Counted from the stretch's first letter, positions 1 to 9,194 are shown. The stretch: 41,604 nt of DNA from Beijerinckiaceae bacterium (GCA_947453205.1 CANGFT010000041.1:1-41604); one strand, 5' to 3'. A program made the numbers and translations. Notes: generated by a model not told the origin, from the sequence alone.

Positions 1-229
1 ACGAGGCTGTGGACGGCGTGGACAGCTTTGGGCAAGAGGGCCCAAACCTGCCCACCCCGCCCACAGCGGGGCAAATGCAGAAGCAGGCAGCCCGAAAGCG
101 GACATTTGAAGAGCTACCTAAACCGGACATCTATAGAAGCTATCGACACCTTTGGGGATGCGACCGATCGACCATGACAGGCCGCGCGGTCGGGGTTAAG
201 TTTGGCGATAAAACAATCAGGAGGATCCC
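1..229. other. Non-coding leader region with two short hairpins
   Basis: I see no convincing gene here. Two perfect inverted repeats lie close together: a 7-bp stem at 27-33/40-46 (TTTGGGC with GCCCAAA, 6-base loop) and a 6-bp stem at 55-60/66-71 (CCCCGC with GCGGGG, 5-base loop). Neither is followed by a T run on the plus strand. The sequence CGGACAT occurs twice, near 99-105 and 124-130. A good ribosome binding site (AGGAGG) directly precedes the hydrolase at 230. The frame open from position 9 runs through the start of that gene out of frame and looks like a shadow. Confidence 0.4.
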
Positions 230-1021
230 ATGCCCTTCAGCACCAAAACGGGCCCGCGCATCCATTACGAGGTTCAGGGGCAGGGCCCCGCCATGGTCCT
301 CATCCACGCCAATCCTTTCGACCGGCGGCTGTGGCTCTTTCAGGCGGCGCGCTACAGCGCCTTTTACACCGTCATCAACGTGGACCTGCGGGCCTACGGC
401 CATTCGGACAAGGTCGAGACGCCCTTCACCCTGCAAGACCTCAAGGACGACGTGCGCGGCGTCATGGCCTGCGAGGGGATCGCCAAAGCGATCTTCATGG
501 GGGTCAGCGTGGGCTCGGGCGTCTCCATGCTCATGGGTCTCGACCATCCCGAGATGACGCAGGCCGTGGTGCTCGTCGGCGGCTCCAGCGATGGACCGCG
601 CGATGTGGAGAGCATCGTGGCGAAGGTGCGGCAGGAGCGTTTGGGCGAGGACATCATGGGCCTCATGCGCAGCTACACCGCGCCCAGCTTCGCCGATGGG
701 CGCACGGGGGGCTGGCTGCTGCGCCAGTTCATCGACCGGGCGCAGGATCAGTCCGCCGCCGCCATCGCGCAGGTGTTCCGGGCCCGCGCGAGTTGGGACA
801 TGACCGACCGCCTCGCCTCCCTCAGCGTCCCCACCCTCGTCGTCAATGGCGAGTTCGACCTGTCGCTGGAGCGGGGGAGGCGCACCGCGGCGATGGTTCC
901 CGGCGCCCGCCACGCCCTGCTGCCGGGCACGGGCCACGCCTGCGTGATCGAGGATCCCGAGGGCTTCGACGCCGCAGTGGTTCCGTTCCTGCGTGACCTT
1001 GGCCTGTGGCGCGGACCCTGA
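230..1021 (+). CDS. Alpha/beta hydrolase
   Basis: This is a 263-residue alpha/beta-hydrolase-fold enzyme that is probably cytoplasmic, since no signal peptide or membrane segment is visible. The nucleophile elbow is G-V-S-V-G with Ser93. The likely acid is Asp210 in the strand-7 loop (GEFD) and the likely histidine is His236 in GTGHACVIEDP. An oxyanion-side motif, LIHANPFDRR, follows beta-strand 3. The start is fixed by AGGAGG about 6 bases upstream of the ATG. It stands alone ahead of the glycolipid operon, with an 80-base gap, so context gives no substrate. The family includes esterases, haloperoxidase-like and carboxyl-ester hydrolases, and I cannot choose among them. Confidence 0.85.
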   Translation: MPFSTKTGPRIHYEVQGQGPAMVLIHANPFDRRLWLFQAARYSAFYTVINVDLRAYGHSDKVETPFTLQDLKDDVRGVMACEGIAKAIFMGVSVGSGVSMLMGLDHPEMTQAVVLVGGSSDGPRDVESIVAKVRQERLGEDIMGLMRSYTAPSFADGRTGGWLLRQFIDRAQDQSAAAIAQVFRARASWDMTDRLASLSVPTLVVNGEFDLSLERGRRTAAMVPGARHALLPGTGHACVIEDPEGFDAAVVPFLRDLGLWRGP

Positions 1022-1101
1022 ACCTTGCCGCTTGGCGCGTGAAGCCCTAAAAGGCGGGGCCTTGAGGTGGGCCGGCTCTCCGGCGCGCGGGCGGATCCGC
1101 C

Positions 1102-2814
1102 ATGACCCTGACCGAACTTCTCGCCCGCGTAGGCGTCTCCGCCCATCCGCCCAAGCGCGGCGTCGCGGTCGTGCTTGCGCTGCTGGCCCTCGCCCTGTTC
1201 CTGCCGGGCTTCGTCTCGCTCCAGCCCATGGACCGGGACGAGCCGCGTTTCGCGCAGGCGACGAAGCAGATGCTCGAGACCGGGGATTTCGTCGCGATCC
1301 GCTTCCAGACCGAGGCGCGCAATAAAAAGCCTGTGGGCGTCTACTGGCTGCAAGCGGGGTTCGTCGCCGGCGCCGAGGCGCTGGGCGTGCCGCAGGCGCG
1401 GGCTAAAATCTGGCTCTATCGCTTGCCCTCCCTGATCGGCGCCGTCGCCGCGGTGCTGCTGACCTGGTGGGCGGCGCTGGCGCTGGTGGGGGAGGGCGCG
1501 GCCCTGATCGCCGCCATGCTCATGGCCTCCACGATCCTGCTGGGCGTCGAGGCCCGGCTCGCCAAGACAGATGCGCTGGTCGCGGCCACGGTCGCCGCCG
1601 CCATGGGCGCGCTGGCCCGCCTCTGGATGGCGCGGGGCAAGGAGCTTCTCTCAAACGCCCGACAATGGCGGTTGGCGGCGATCTTCTGGGTGGCCCTGGG
1701 GCTCGGCCTGCTCATCAAGGGGCCGATCACGCCCATGGTCCCGGCCTTCGCCAGCCTCGCCCTCGCCATCCATGCGCGGTCTGGCGGCTGGCTGCGGGGC
1801 CTCAAGCCTCTTGCGGGCCTGCTGCTCTGCCTTCTCATGGCCGCCCCGTGGTTCGTGCTCATCATGATCGCCACCAAGGGCGCCTTCCTCGCGGACTCCC
1901 TGGGCGCGGACATGATGAGCAAGGTGGCGGGCGGGCAGGAGTCCCATGGCGCGCCCCCCGGCGCCTATCTCGGCGCTTTCTTCGTGACCGCCTGGCCCAT
2001 GGCTCCGCTGACGCTTCTGGCGGTCCCCTTCATCTGGCGCACGCGGCGCGAACCGGCGACGGCCTTTCTGCTGGCCTGGCTCGTTCCAGCCTGGCTGCTC
2101 TTCGAGGCCGTGCCCACGAAGCTGCCCCACTATGTGCTGCCGCTCTTTCCCGCCATCGCCATACTGACGGCGGCGGCCATCGAGAAGCAGGCCCTCGCCC
2201 TCGACACGCGGCTGCGCCACGCCCTCTGGCTGATCCCGGGCGTCGCGGTCATTCTGCTGCTCGTCGGCTTCATCGGCACGGTGGTGCTGGGCGCGCGGGC
2301 CGGCCTCGTTTTCTACGCCATGGCGCCGGTGGTGTTCTGGCAGGCCTGGCGGGTGTCGCAGGCCATCCGGGCGCGGGCCGCGGAGGCGCTCGTGCCGGGC
2401 GGGGCGCTGCTGGCGTTGTTTTGCTATGTGATGGTCTATGGCGGCGTCATGACCGGGCCGGTCTTCCAGCCCTTCGCCCTGTCGCCGCGGCTCGCCGAGG
2501 CGCGGGCGCGGGCGCAGGCGCTGTCGGGTTGCCCTGATCTTGCGCCAGCCTCTCCAGGCTATCGCGAGCCCAGCCTCGTGTTTCTGACGCGCACGGACAT
2601 TCTTTTTGATGGCCCGGAGGCCGCCGGGCGCTTCATGGGTCAGGGCGCCTGCCGCATCGCCTTCATCAGCGCCGTCGACGAACCGGCCTTTCAGGCGGGG
2701 ATGGGCGATGGCGCTGCGGGCGTGCGGCTCCTTGAGCGTCTCGCGGGGATCAACCTCAATGGTGGCCGCAAGCTCGACATAGGCGTCTATCTGCGGCAGG
2801 GGGAGGGGCGATGA
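1102..2814 (+). CDS. GT39-family polyprenyl-phosphate-sugar glycosyltransferase (ArnT/RgtD-like)
   Basis: This 570-residue integral membrane protein resembles the ArnT and dolichyl-phosphate-mannose mannosyltransferase family. These enzymes move a sugar from a polyprenyl phosphate carrier to lipid A or another acceptor on the periplasmic face. The first periplasmic loop carries the family's acidic signature M-D-R-D-E-P-R-F, followed by K-K-P-V-G-V-Y-W. About ten to twelve hydrophobic segments follow, and there is a soluble C-terminal tail of about 110 residues. It is the first gene of an operon: its TGA overlaps the ATG of the PAP2 gene. The downstream GT2 gene is the natural candidate for making its lipid-linked donor. 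The acceptor and sugar are inferred, not seen; galacturonate, aminoarabinose and mannose are all possible. Confidence 0.85.
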   Translation: MTLTELLARVGVSAHPPKRGVAVVLALLALALFLPGFVSLQPMDRDEPRFAQATKQMLETGDFVAIRFQTEARNKKPVGVYWLQAGFVAGAEALGVPQARAKIWLYRLPSLIGAVAAVLLTWWAALALVGEGAALIAAMLMASTILLGVEARLAKTDALVAATVAAAMGALARLWMARGKELLSNARQWRLAAIFWVALGLGLLIKGPITPMVPAFASLALAIHARSGGWLRGLKPLAGLLLCLLMAAPWFVLIMIATKGAFLADSLGADMMSKVAGGQESHGAPPGAYLGAFFVTAWPMAPLTLLAVPFIWRTRREPATAFLLAWLVPAWLLFEAVPTKLPHYVLPLFPAIAILTAAAIEKQALALDTRLRHALWLIPGVAVILLLVGFIGTVVLGARAGLVFYAMAPVVFWQAWRVSQAIRARAAEALVPGGALLALFCYVMVYGGVMTGPVFQPFALSPRLAEARARAQALSGCPDLAPASPGYREPSLVFLTRTDILFDGPEAAGRFMGQGACRIAFISAVDEPAFQAGMGDGAAGVRLLERLAGINLNGGRKLDIGVYLRQGEGR

Positions 2815-3638
2815 GCCTTCCGGCCGCCCCGATTCCGCAGGGCGCTGCGGCGCGCCTGCGTCTGGCGGCTCAGGCCTGTCGGGCCCGCTGGCGTGCGCCG
2901 CCCGTCGCTCCCGCTCCGCGCGATGAGGCCCATCGGCGGCTTGACGCCCTCGCGATCCTGCTCGCCATGGGCATCATCATCGCCGTGGCGGTGAACCTCG
3001 ATGAATGGGCTGCGCGGGCGGTCGCGGGCCTTCCCGCAGGCCTGCGGTCCGCCTTCAACACCATCACCTATCTTGGCCTGTCGGGCTATATGTTCTCGCT
3101 GGCGGGCCTCGCCTTTCTTGGCGCCCTCATGGCGCGCGGCCGGGGTCGCGGGGCGCGGTTCGACCTCGCCTGCCTCTGCCTTGCCGAGCGCGCAGCCTTC
3201 ATCATCGCGGTGCTGGCGGTGTCCGGCCTCGCCTCGCAGGCGCTCAAGCATCTCTTCGGCCGGGCGCGGCCCTCGCTGATCGATCTCGTCGGTCCCTTCC
3301 ATTTCGACGTGCTGGCGCTGAAATCGACCTATGCGAGCATGCCCTCGGGCCATTCGGTCTCCGCCTTCGCCATGGCGGTCAGTCTTGGCTGGATCTTGCC
3401 GCGCCTGCGCTGGCCGCTGCTGATCCTCGCGGCCCTCGTCGCCGCCTCCCGCGTCATCATCTCCGCCCATTATCCCAGCGATGTCATCGCGGGCGCGGCG
3501 CTGGGCGTCGCCTGCGCCATCATGCTGCGCCGGGCCTTCGCCCTGCGCCGCCTCGCCTTTCGCTGGACGCTGGACGGCCCGCGCCTGCGCGGCGCCGGGA
3601 AAGTCTGGCCCGCCCTCGTCAAGCCCTCAGGAACATGA
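2811..3638 (+). CDS. PAP2-family membrane phosphatase (lipid phosphatase, LpxE/LpxF-like)
   Basis: This is a 275-residue membrane phosphatase of the PAP2 superfamily. The complete three-part signature is present: K-x6-RP (KHLFGRARP), PSGH, and SR-x5-H-x3-D (SRVIISAHYPSD). The active site would face the periplasm. About 40 N-terminal residues precede the first membrane segment, and five to six hydrophobic segments follow. It overlaps its neighbours on both sides by ATGA. Family members dephosphorylate undecaprenyl pyrophosphate, phosphatidylglycerol phosphate or lipid A. Sandwiched between two glycosyltransferases and a lipid-A-type domain protein, lipid A or a carrier-lipid phosphate is the favoured substrate. 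That assignment is inference from context. Confidence 0.85.
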   Translation: MSLPAAPIPQGAAARLRLAAQACRARWRAPPVAPAPRDEAHRRLDALAILLAMGIIIAVAVNLDEWAARAVAGLPAGLRSAFNTITYLGLSGYMFSLAGLAFLGALMARGRGRGARFDLACLCLAERAAFIIAVLAVSGLASQALKHLFGRARPSLIDLVGPFHFDVLALKSTYASMPSGHSVSAFAMAVSLGWILPRLRWPLLILAALVAASRVIISAHYPSDVIAGAALGVACAIMLRRAFALRRLAFRWTLDGPRLRGAGKVWPALVKPSGT

Positions 3639-4390
3639 GTTCGCCCATGGACATAACCGAACCGCCGCGCGTCACGGTCGTGGTTCCCGCCCGCAATGAG
3701 GCTGGCAACATCGCGCCCGTCGTCGCCGAGATCGAGGCGGCGCTCTCCCCGCTCGGGCCTTTCGAGATCGTCTATGTGAACGATGGCTCGACCGACGCCA
3801 CGGGCGCGGAGCTTCTCGCCCTCATGGCGACACGGCCCCATCTGCGGCAGATCCGCCATGAGCAGTCCTGCGGCCAGTCGGCGGCGGTGCGCACGGGGGT
3901 CCGGGCGGCGCGCGCGCCCGTCATCATCACCATCGACGGCGATGGGCAGAACGATCCGTCCTTCATGCCCGCCTTCCTGCGGGCGCTGGAGGCGGCGGGG
4001 CCGGGCTGCGGCCTTGTCCAGGGGCAGCGGATCGGCCGCAAGGACACGGGCTTCAAGCGCTTCCAGTCGCGCGTCGCCAACAAGGTGCGCGGCGCCATTT
4101 TGAAGGACGGCACACGCGACACGGGCTGCGGCTTCAAATGCTTCCCGCGCGAGGCCTATCTCGCCTTGCCCTATTTCGACGCCCTGCATCGCTTCATGCC
4201 CGCATTGATGCGCCGCGAGGGCTATGCGCTCGCCCATGTGGAGGTCATCGACCGGCCCCGCCATGCGGGCGTGTCGAACTATGGCTTCTTCGACCGTTTG
4301 TGGGTGGGCATCCTTGACCTCATGGGCGTGCGGTGGTTGATCCGGCGCCGCAAGCGCGTTCCCGTTTCCTTTGAGGTGTCCGGCAAATGA
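3635..4390 (+). CDS. GT2-family glycosyltransferase (polyprenyl-phosphate sugar synthase-like)
   Basis: This 251-residue GT-A-fold transferase resembles ArnC and dolichol-phosphate mannose synthase. The N-terminus has the nucleotide-binding strand VTVVVPARNEAGN and YVNDGSTD. The metal site is I-D-G-D-G-Q, equivalent to DxD. A later conserved patch is DTGCGFKCF. Only one weakly hydrophobic segment lies near the C-terminus, whereas ArnC has two membrane helices. The small membrane protein encoded next may supply the missing anchor. The start chosen is the ATG overlapping the PAP2 stop (ATGA); a second ATG four codons later (3647) is possible. The likely role is making the lipid-linked sugar donor for the GT39 protein. 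Confidence 0.87.
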   Translation: MSSPMDITEPPRVTVVVPARNEAGNIAPVVAEIEAALSPLGPFEIVYVNDGSTDATGAELLALMATRPHLRQIRHEQSCGQSAAVRTGVRAARAPVIITIDGDGQNDPSFMPAFLRALEAAGPGCGLVQGQRIGRKDTGFKRFQSRVANKVRGAILKDGTRDTGCGFKCFPREAYLALPYFDALHRFMPALMRREGYALAHVEVIDRPRHAGVSNYGFFDRLWVGILDLMGVRWLIRRRKRVPVSFEVSGK

Positions 4391-4734
4391 TCGTCGATCT
4401 CTGGCATGCCCTCGGGGGCTATTTCTACGATGTCTTCGTGCAGCGGCTGGATTGGTGGGCCTATATCGGCATCATCGCGCAGGCGCTCTTCACCGGGCGT
4501 TTCGTGGTGCAATGGATCGCCAGTGAAAAGGCGGGACGCAGCGTCATCCCGTTCTCCTTCTGGCTCCTGTCCATCGGCGGGGGCCTGCTGCTGTTCATCT
4601 ACGCGCTGTATCGCCGCGACCCCGTGTTCATTCTGGGGCAGGGCTTCGGCGTCCTGATCTATTTCCGCAACCTGACCTTCGTGTTGCGCGAACGGCGCCA
4701 GAACAAGGCGCTGAAAGAAGACCGGGCCGCCTGA
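4387..4734 (+). CDS. Lipid A biosynthesis N-terminal-domain (LAB_N) membrane protein
   Basis: This is a 115-residue protein consisting only of a LAB_N domain (the domain found at the N-terminus of some LpxB proteins). It has three predicted membrane segments, at about residues 20-45, 55-75 and 82-100. Family-like residues include VVQWIASEK and FSFWLLSIGG. It overlaps the GT2 stop codon by ATGA and is the last gene of the four-gene operon. Stand-alone LAB_N proteins are common beside GT2/GT39 lipid-glycosylation genes. Their precise role is uncertain: a membrane partner of the GT2 enzyme or a carrier-lipid flippase component are both plausible. Confidence 0.85.
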   Translation: MIVDLWHALGGYFYDVFVQRLDWWAYIGIIAQALFTGRFVVQWIASEKAGRSVIPFSFWLLSIGGGLLLFIYALYRRDPVFILGQGFGVLIYFRNLTFVLRERRQNKALKEDRAA

Positions 4735-4760
4735 GCGACGGCCCGGCCCTGATCCTCTTT
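4722..4760 (+). terminator. Rho-independent terminator of the GT39 operon
   Basis: An 8-bp perfect GC-rich stem (4722-4729 with 4739-4746, CCGGGCCG/CGGCCCGG) has a 9-base loop that contains the LAB_N stop codon. It is followed by CTCTTTTG. It sits exactly between this operon and the convergent RND permease gene. Confidence 0.65.
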
Positions 4761-4764
4761 TGAC

Positions 4765-7700
4765 TTATTCAGCCGCAGCCTGGGTCGCCGGCTTGCCTTC
4801 GCCCACAAAGCCTTCGGGCGCCTGCCTGCGCTTCGAGCGGCCGGACAGATAGGTGTCGACCTTGTCGAGGTAGTAATAGACCACCGGGGTGATGTAGAGC
4901 GTCAGCACCTGCGACAGGCACAGTCCGCCCACGATCGCGATGCCGAGCGGCTGGCGCAGCTCCGCCCCCGCGCCAGCGCCGATGGCGATGGGCACGGCGC
5001 CCAGAATGGCGGCCAGCGTGGTCATGAAGATCGGGCGGAAACGGATGATGGCCGCCTCGCGGATCGCGGGCAGGGCGTCCACCCCCTCGTTTCTTCGCAC
5101 GATGGCGAAGTCGATCATCATGATCGCGTTTTTCTTCACGATGCCCACCAGCAGGAGGATGCCGATGATCGCGATCACCGACAGATCCATGCCGAACCAC
5201 GAGAGCGCGATCAGCGCGCCCAGGCCCGCCGAGGGGAGGCCGGACAGGATCGTGATCGGATGGATGTAGCTCTCATAGAGCACGCCCAGCACTATGTAGA
5301 TGGTCAGAACAGCCGCCAGAATGAGCGGAACCTGCCCCTTCTGCGCATCCTGGAAGAGGGCTGCGGAGCCGGTGAAGCTGGTCGAGATCGAGGGCGGCAT
5401 CTTCAGCTCCGCCTCGACCCGGCGGATCGCCTCGACCGCCTCGCCGATGGCGATGCCCGGCGCCGTGTTGAAGGACAGGGTGACGGAGGGCTGCTGCGAC
5501 TGGCGATTGATCCAAAGCGGGCCGACCGAGCGGGTGACGGTCGCCACCTGCTCAAGCGGGATGATCGGCGCCGAGGAGGCGCCTGAGCCGCCGCCCGCTC
5601 CAGCCCCCGCGGCCGCTGAGCCACCACCACCAGCGCCAGCGCGAATGAAGACGCGGGTGAGGGCGGAGGGATCGTCCTGGAAGCTGTGCCCGGTCTCCAG
5701 AATCACCTGATAATCGGCGGCCTGGGTGAAGATCGTCGAGATCTGGCGGCTGCCATAGGCGTTGTAGAGGGCGATGCGGATCTGGTCGGACGTGAGGCCG
5801 AAGGCGGCCGCCTTCTCCTTGTCGATGTCGATCCGCATTTCCGGATTGGTGATCTTGAGATCGCTGGTCGTGTCGCGCAACTGCGGCAAGGCCTGCATCT
5901 TCAGCAGCATGTCCGGCGCAAGGCTGAACAGGCCGTCAATGTCGCTGGACTGGAGCGTATATTGATAGGGCGCGCGCGAGGCGCGGCCCCCGTTCAGATT
6001 GAGGTTCTGCACCGGCTGGAACACGGCGTTGATGCCGGGCACCGAGGTCGCCGTGCGGCGCAAGCGGGCGATGATGTCGGGCATCGGCGCGCGTTCGGAT
6101 TTCGGCTTCAGGGCGACGAAGATGCTGCCCTGATTGGTGCCGCCCGCGCCCACCGAAGTGGTGATGTAATCAACGGCGGGATCCTGACGGATCAGCCTTG
6201 AAATCTCTTTCTGGCGCTCAGCCATGGCTGGAAAGGCGATGTCGGACGCCGCTTCCGTGGAGCCGGAGATGAAGCCGGTGTCCTCGATGGGGAAGAAGCC
6301 CTTCGGGATCCACATGAACATCCAGATCGTCAGGCCGAAGGTCAGGAAGGTGACCGCCAGCATGGTGAGGCGCCAGCGCAGCACCACATCGAGGCTCACG
6401 CGATAGGCTTCCGTGATCCCGTCGATGACGCCGTCGACCATGCGCCAGAACAGGTTCGGTTTGGCATGATGATCGACAGGCTTCAGCAGGCGGGCGCAGA
6501 GCATGGGCGTCAGCGTCAGGGACACGAAGCCCGAGACGAGAATCGCGCAGGAGATGGTCACCGCGAATTCACGGAAGACGCGCCCGACGATGCCGCCCAT
6601 CAGCAGCACCGGAATGAACACCGCCACCAGCGACAGGGTGATCGAGATGATGGTGAAGCCGATCTCGCGCGAGCCCTTCAAGGCGGCGTCGAAGGGTTTC
6701 ATGCCCTCTTCGACATGGCGCACGATGTTCTCGAGCATCACGATGGCGTCGTCGACCACGAAGCCCACCGCCAGCGTGATCGCCAGCAGGGAGATGTTGT
6801 TGATCGAATAACCGAAGAGATACATGAAGGCGCAGGTGCCCACGAGCGACACCGGCAGGGCGAGCGAGGGGATCATCGTCGCCGCAAAGGACTTCAGGAA
6901 CAGGAAGATCACGAGCACGACGAGCAGGATGGAGATGCCCAGCGTCTCCTTCACATCGGCGACGGACTCGCGGATGGAGCGCGAACGGTCGTTCAGCACG
7001 GTCGCAGTGATCGAGGGGGGCAGTTGCGCCTCATAGATCGGCAGCTTCTCCTTTATGGAGTCCACGACCTGAACGGTGTTGGCGTCGGACTGACGGAAGA
7101 TCGCCAGCGCTATCCCGCGCTCGTCGCCCCTCCATGCGGCGATCTGGTCGTTCTCGACGGCGTCGTGGATCTTGGCGATTTCGTTCAGCCGCACCGGGGC
7201 GCCATTGCGCCAGGCGACGACGATGGATTCAAAATCCTCGGCCTTGGTCAGGGAGCCCGAGGCTTTCAGCGTCAGATTCTTGTTTTCGCCGCGCAACCGG
7301 CCGACGGGGGCGCTGGAGTTGGCCGCGACGACCGCCGTGCGCACGTCGTTCAGGGTGAGGCCGCGCGCGGCGGCCGCATCAGGATCAGCTTCGATGCGGA
7401 CCGCGAATTTCTGCTGGCCGAAGATCAGCACCTGCGCGACGCCGGGAATCTGCGAGATCTGCTGCGCGAAGACCTGTTCCGCGTAATCATTGGTGGTCGA
7501 CAGCGGCATGGTGGGCGAGGAGAGCACCAGCGTCAGCACCGGCGCGTCGGCGGGGTTCACCTTGCGGAAACTGGGGGGAGCCGGAAGTTCGGACGGCAGG
7601 CGGCGCAGGGTCGCCGTGATCATGGACTGCACGTCGAGGGCGGCGCCGTCGATGTTGCGGTCGAGATCGAACTGCATGGTGATGTTCGAGCCGCCATTGG

Positions 7701-7953
7701 TCGAACGGGAGGTCATCAGGCTGATGCCGGGAATGGTGGCGAAGGCGCGCTCGAGCGGCGCGACCACGGAGGTCGCCATGGTCTCGGGATTGGCGCCCGG
7801 GAGCTGCGTGGTCACCGATATGGTCGGGAAATCCACGCGCGGCAGCGCGGAGACGGGCAGCTTCATGTAGCCGAAGACGCCGAACACGATGAACGACAGC
7901 ATCAACAGCGTCGTCATCACCGGGCGGCGGATGCAAAGTTCAGGCAATGACAT
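4765..7953 (-). CDS. RND efflux transporter permease subunit (AcrB/MdtB-like, HAE1)
   Basis: This 1062-residue inner-membrane proton-drug antiporter has the classic RND layout: one N-terminal helix, a large periplasmic loop, helices 2-7, a second loop, then helices 8-12. The N-terminus is MSLPELCIRRPVMTTLL, and helix 4 has the proton-relay pair in VGFVVDDAIVMLEN. It would pump drugs, metals or lipophilic compounds with the adaptor encoded just upstream; no outer-membrane channel gene is present here. Its ATG overlaps the adaptor stop codon (ATGA). An odd feature is a Gly/Ala/Ser-rich insertion at about residues 771-794 in the second periplasmic loop. The substrate cannot be assigned. Confidence 0.95.
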   Translation of the reverse strand: MSLPELCIRRPVMTTLLMLSFIVFGVFGYMKLPVSALPRVDFPTISVTTQLPGANPETMATSVVAPLERAFATIPGISLMTSRSTNGGSNITMQFDLDRNIDGAALDVQSMITATLRRLPSELPAPPSFRKVNPADAPVLTLVLSSPTMPLSTTNDYAEQVFAQQISQIPGVAQVLIFGQQKFAVRIEADPDAAAARGLTLNDVRTAVVAANSSAPVGRLRGENKNLTLKASGSLTKAEDFESIVVAWRNGAPVRLNEIAKIHDAVENDQIAAWRGDERGIALAIFRQSDANTVQVVDSIKEKLPIYEAQLPPSITATVLNDRSRSIRESVADVKETLGISILLVVLVIFLFLKSFAATMIPSLALPVSLVGTCAFMYLFGYSINNISLLAITLAVGFVVDDAIVMLENIVRHVEEGMKPFDAALKGSREIGFTIISITLSLVAVFIPVLLMGGIVGRVFREFAVTISCAILVSGFVSLTLTPMLCARLLKPVDHHAKPNLFWRMVDGVIDGITEAYRVSLDVVLRWRLTMLAVTFLTFGLTIWMFMWIPKGFFPIEDTGFISGSTEAASDIAFPAMAERQKEISRLIRQDPAVDYITTSVGAGGTNQGSIFVALKPKSERAPMPDIIARLRRTATSVPGINAVFQPVQNLNLNGGRASRAPYQYTLQSSDIDGLFSLAPDMLLKMQALPQLRDTTSDLKITNPEMRIDIDKEKAAAFGLTSDQIRIALYNAYGSRQISTIFTQAADYQVILETGHSFQDDPSALTRVFIRAGAGGGGSAAAGAGAGGGSGASSAPIIPLEQVATVTRSVGPLWINRQSQQPSVTLSFNTAPGIAIGEAVEAIRRVEAELKMPPSISTSFTGSAALFQDAQKGQVPLILAAVLTIYIVLGVLYESYIHPITILSGLPSAGLGALIALSWFGMDLSVIAIIGILLLVGIVKKNAIMMIDFAIVRRNEGVDALPAIREAAIIRFRPIFMTTLAAILGAVPIAIGAGAGAELRQPLGIAIVGGLCLSQVLTLYITPVVYYYLDKVDTYLSGRSKRRQAPEGFVGEGKPATQAAAE

Positions 7954-9194
7954 CAGATCGCGCCCTTCTTCTCGATTGATTCCTTGCGGATATCCACCCG
8001 CGATCCGTCGATCAGCAGCAGCGCGCCGTCGCTGACCACGGTCTCGCCGCCCATAAGCCCCTCAAGGATGATGTCGCGCCCGTCCTGGAAGCGGCCGACA
8101 TTGACCTTGCGCGAGCGGGCGACGCCATTTTCGACGATGTACACGAAATTGCCGAGCTGGCCCGACTGGGTGGCGGTGCGCGGGATCGAGACCACCTCAG
8201 GATCGGTGCGCAGGGTCACGCGGACATTGCAGAGCTGGCCGGGCCAGAGAATGTCGTCAGCGTTTTCGAACATGGCGCGGACCATGATCGTGCCGGTGGC
8301 GACGTCGATGGTATTGTCGAGGACCGCGATCTTGCCGACCGCCGTGCGCTTGCCGCCCTGAGGCGTGGCGCGCACTTCGCCGCGGCCCGCCGCGATGGAC
8401 TCGCGCACGTCGGCGAGGGCTGTCTGCGGGATCGAGAAGGCGACATAGATGGGCGAGGTCTGGACGATCGTGGCGATGACGCCTGTGGCTGTGTTGTCGC
8501 CGGCGCGCACGATGTTGCCGGCCTTGGCGGTGAAGGTTCCCACGCGGCCCGTGATCGGGGCGATGAGCGTGTACCAGCTCAGCTGCACCTTCTGGTTTTC
8601 GAGCAGGGCCTGATCGGCTGCGAGCGTGGCCTTGGCGGAGGCGACCTGCGTCAGGGCGTCGTCAGCCTTGGTCTGGGTGCCGGCGCCCCGGCCGAAGAGA
8701 TCGTTGCTGCGCACGGCGTCGCGCTGGGCCTGCTCAAGGCTCGCCTGGTCCTTGGCGATGGTGCTTTCGGTCTGTTTGATCTGGGCCTCGATCTGCCGGG
8801 AGTCGAGCTTCACCAGCACATCGCCAGCCTTCACCTGGGCGCCGTCCTGAACAAAGATCTTCTCGATCTGCGCGTCGATGCGGGTCTTGAGGGCGACGCT
8901 CGCCACCGGCTGCACGACGCCGACCGCATCCAGACGCACCGCCATCGGGCCGCGCTGGACCGTATCGATGTTGACCGGGACGGGCGGGCGGGCGAGCACG
9001 GCGTTGCCGCGTGCGGCGGGAGCGGCTCCCTCCTTGGGCGGGGGGGCGGCGCCTCCCAGAGCGGTCCGAAGCGATGCGGTTTTTTCGGTCCAGCCGGGGA
9101 AGGCGCCTTCAATCTTCGAGGGCCAGTAAACGCCTGCGATCAGGCCGGCCGCACCGAGGGCGACAAGCGACAATCCTTTGGTCCGCATCGACAT
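7953..9194 (-). CDS. RND efflux periplasmic adaptor subunit (MdtA/AcrA-like)
   Basis: This is a membrane fusion protein of about 413 residues linking the RND permease to an outer-membrane channel. After an N-terminal membrane segment (LSLVALGAAGLIAGVYW) there is a Pro/Ala linker. The barrel-sandwich lipoyl half (PVASVALKTRIDAQIEKIFVQ) follows, then a helical hairpin (about residues 135-200), the second lipoyl half (LIAPITGRVG), and beta-barrel and membrane-proximal domains. I chose the ATG at 9194 because GAGGGA lies about 8 bases upstream; a TTG at 9197 and an ATG at 9188 are alternatives. It is the first gene of the two-gene efflux operon, and no adjacent regulator gene is seen. Confidence 0.93.
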   Translation of the reverse strand: MSMRTKGLSLVALGAAGLIAGVYWPSKIEGAFPGWTEKTASLRTALGGAAPPPKEGAAPAARGNAVLARPPVPVNIDTVQRGPMAVRLDAVGVVQPVASVALKTRIDAQIEKIFVQDGAQVKAGDVLVKLDSRQIEAQIKQTESTIAKDQASLEQAQRDAVRSNDLFGRGAGTQTKADDALTQVASAKATLAADQALLENQKVQLSWYTLIAPITGRVGTFTAKAGNIVRAGDNTATGVIATIVQTSPIYVAFSIPQTALADVRESIAAGRGEVRATPQGGKRTAVGKIAVLDNTIDVATGTIMVRAMFENADDILWPGQLCNVRVTLRTDPEVVSIPRTATQSGQLGNFVYIVENGVARSRKVNVGRFQDGRDIILEGLMGGETVVSDGALLLIDGSRVDIRKESIEKKGAI

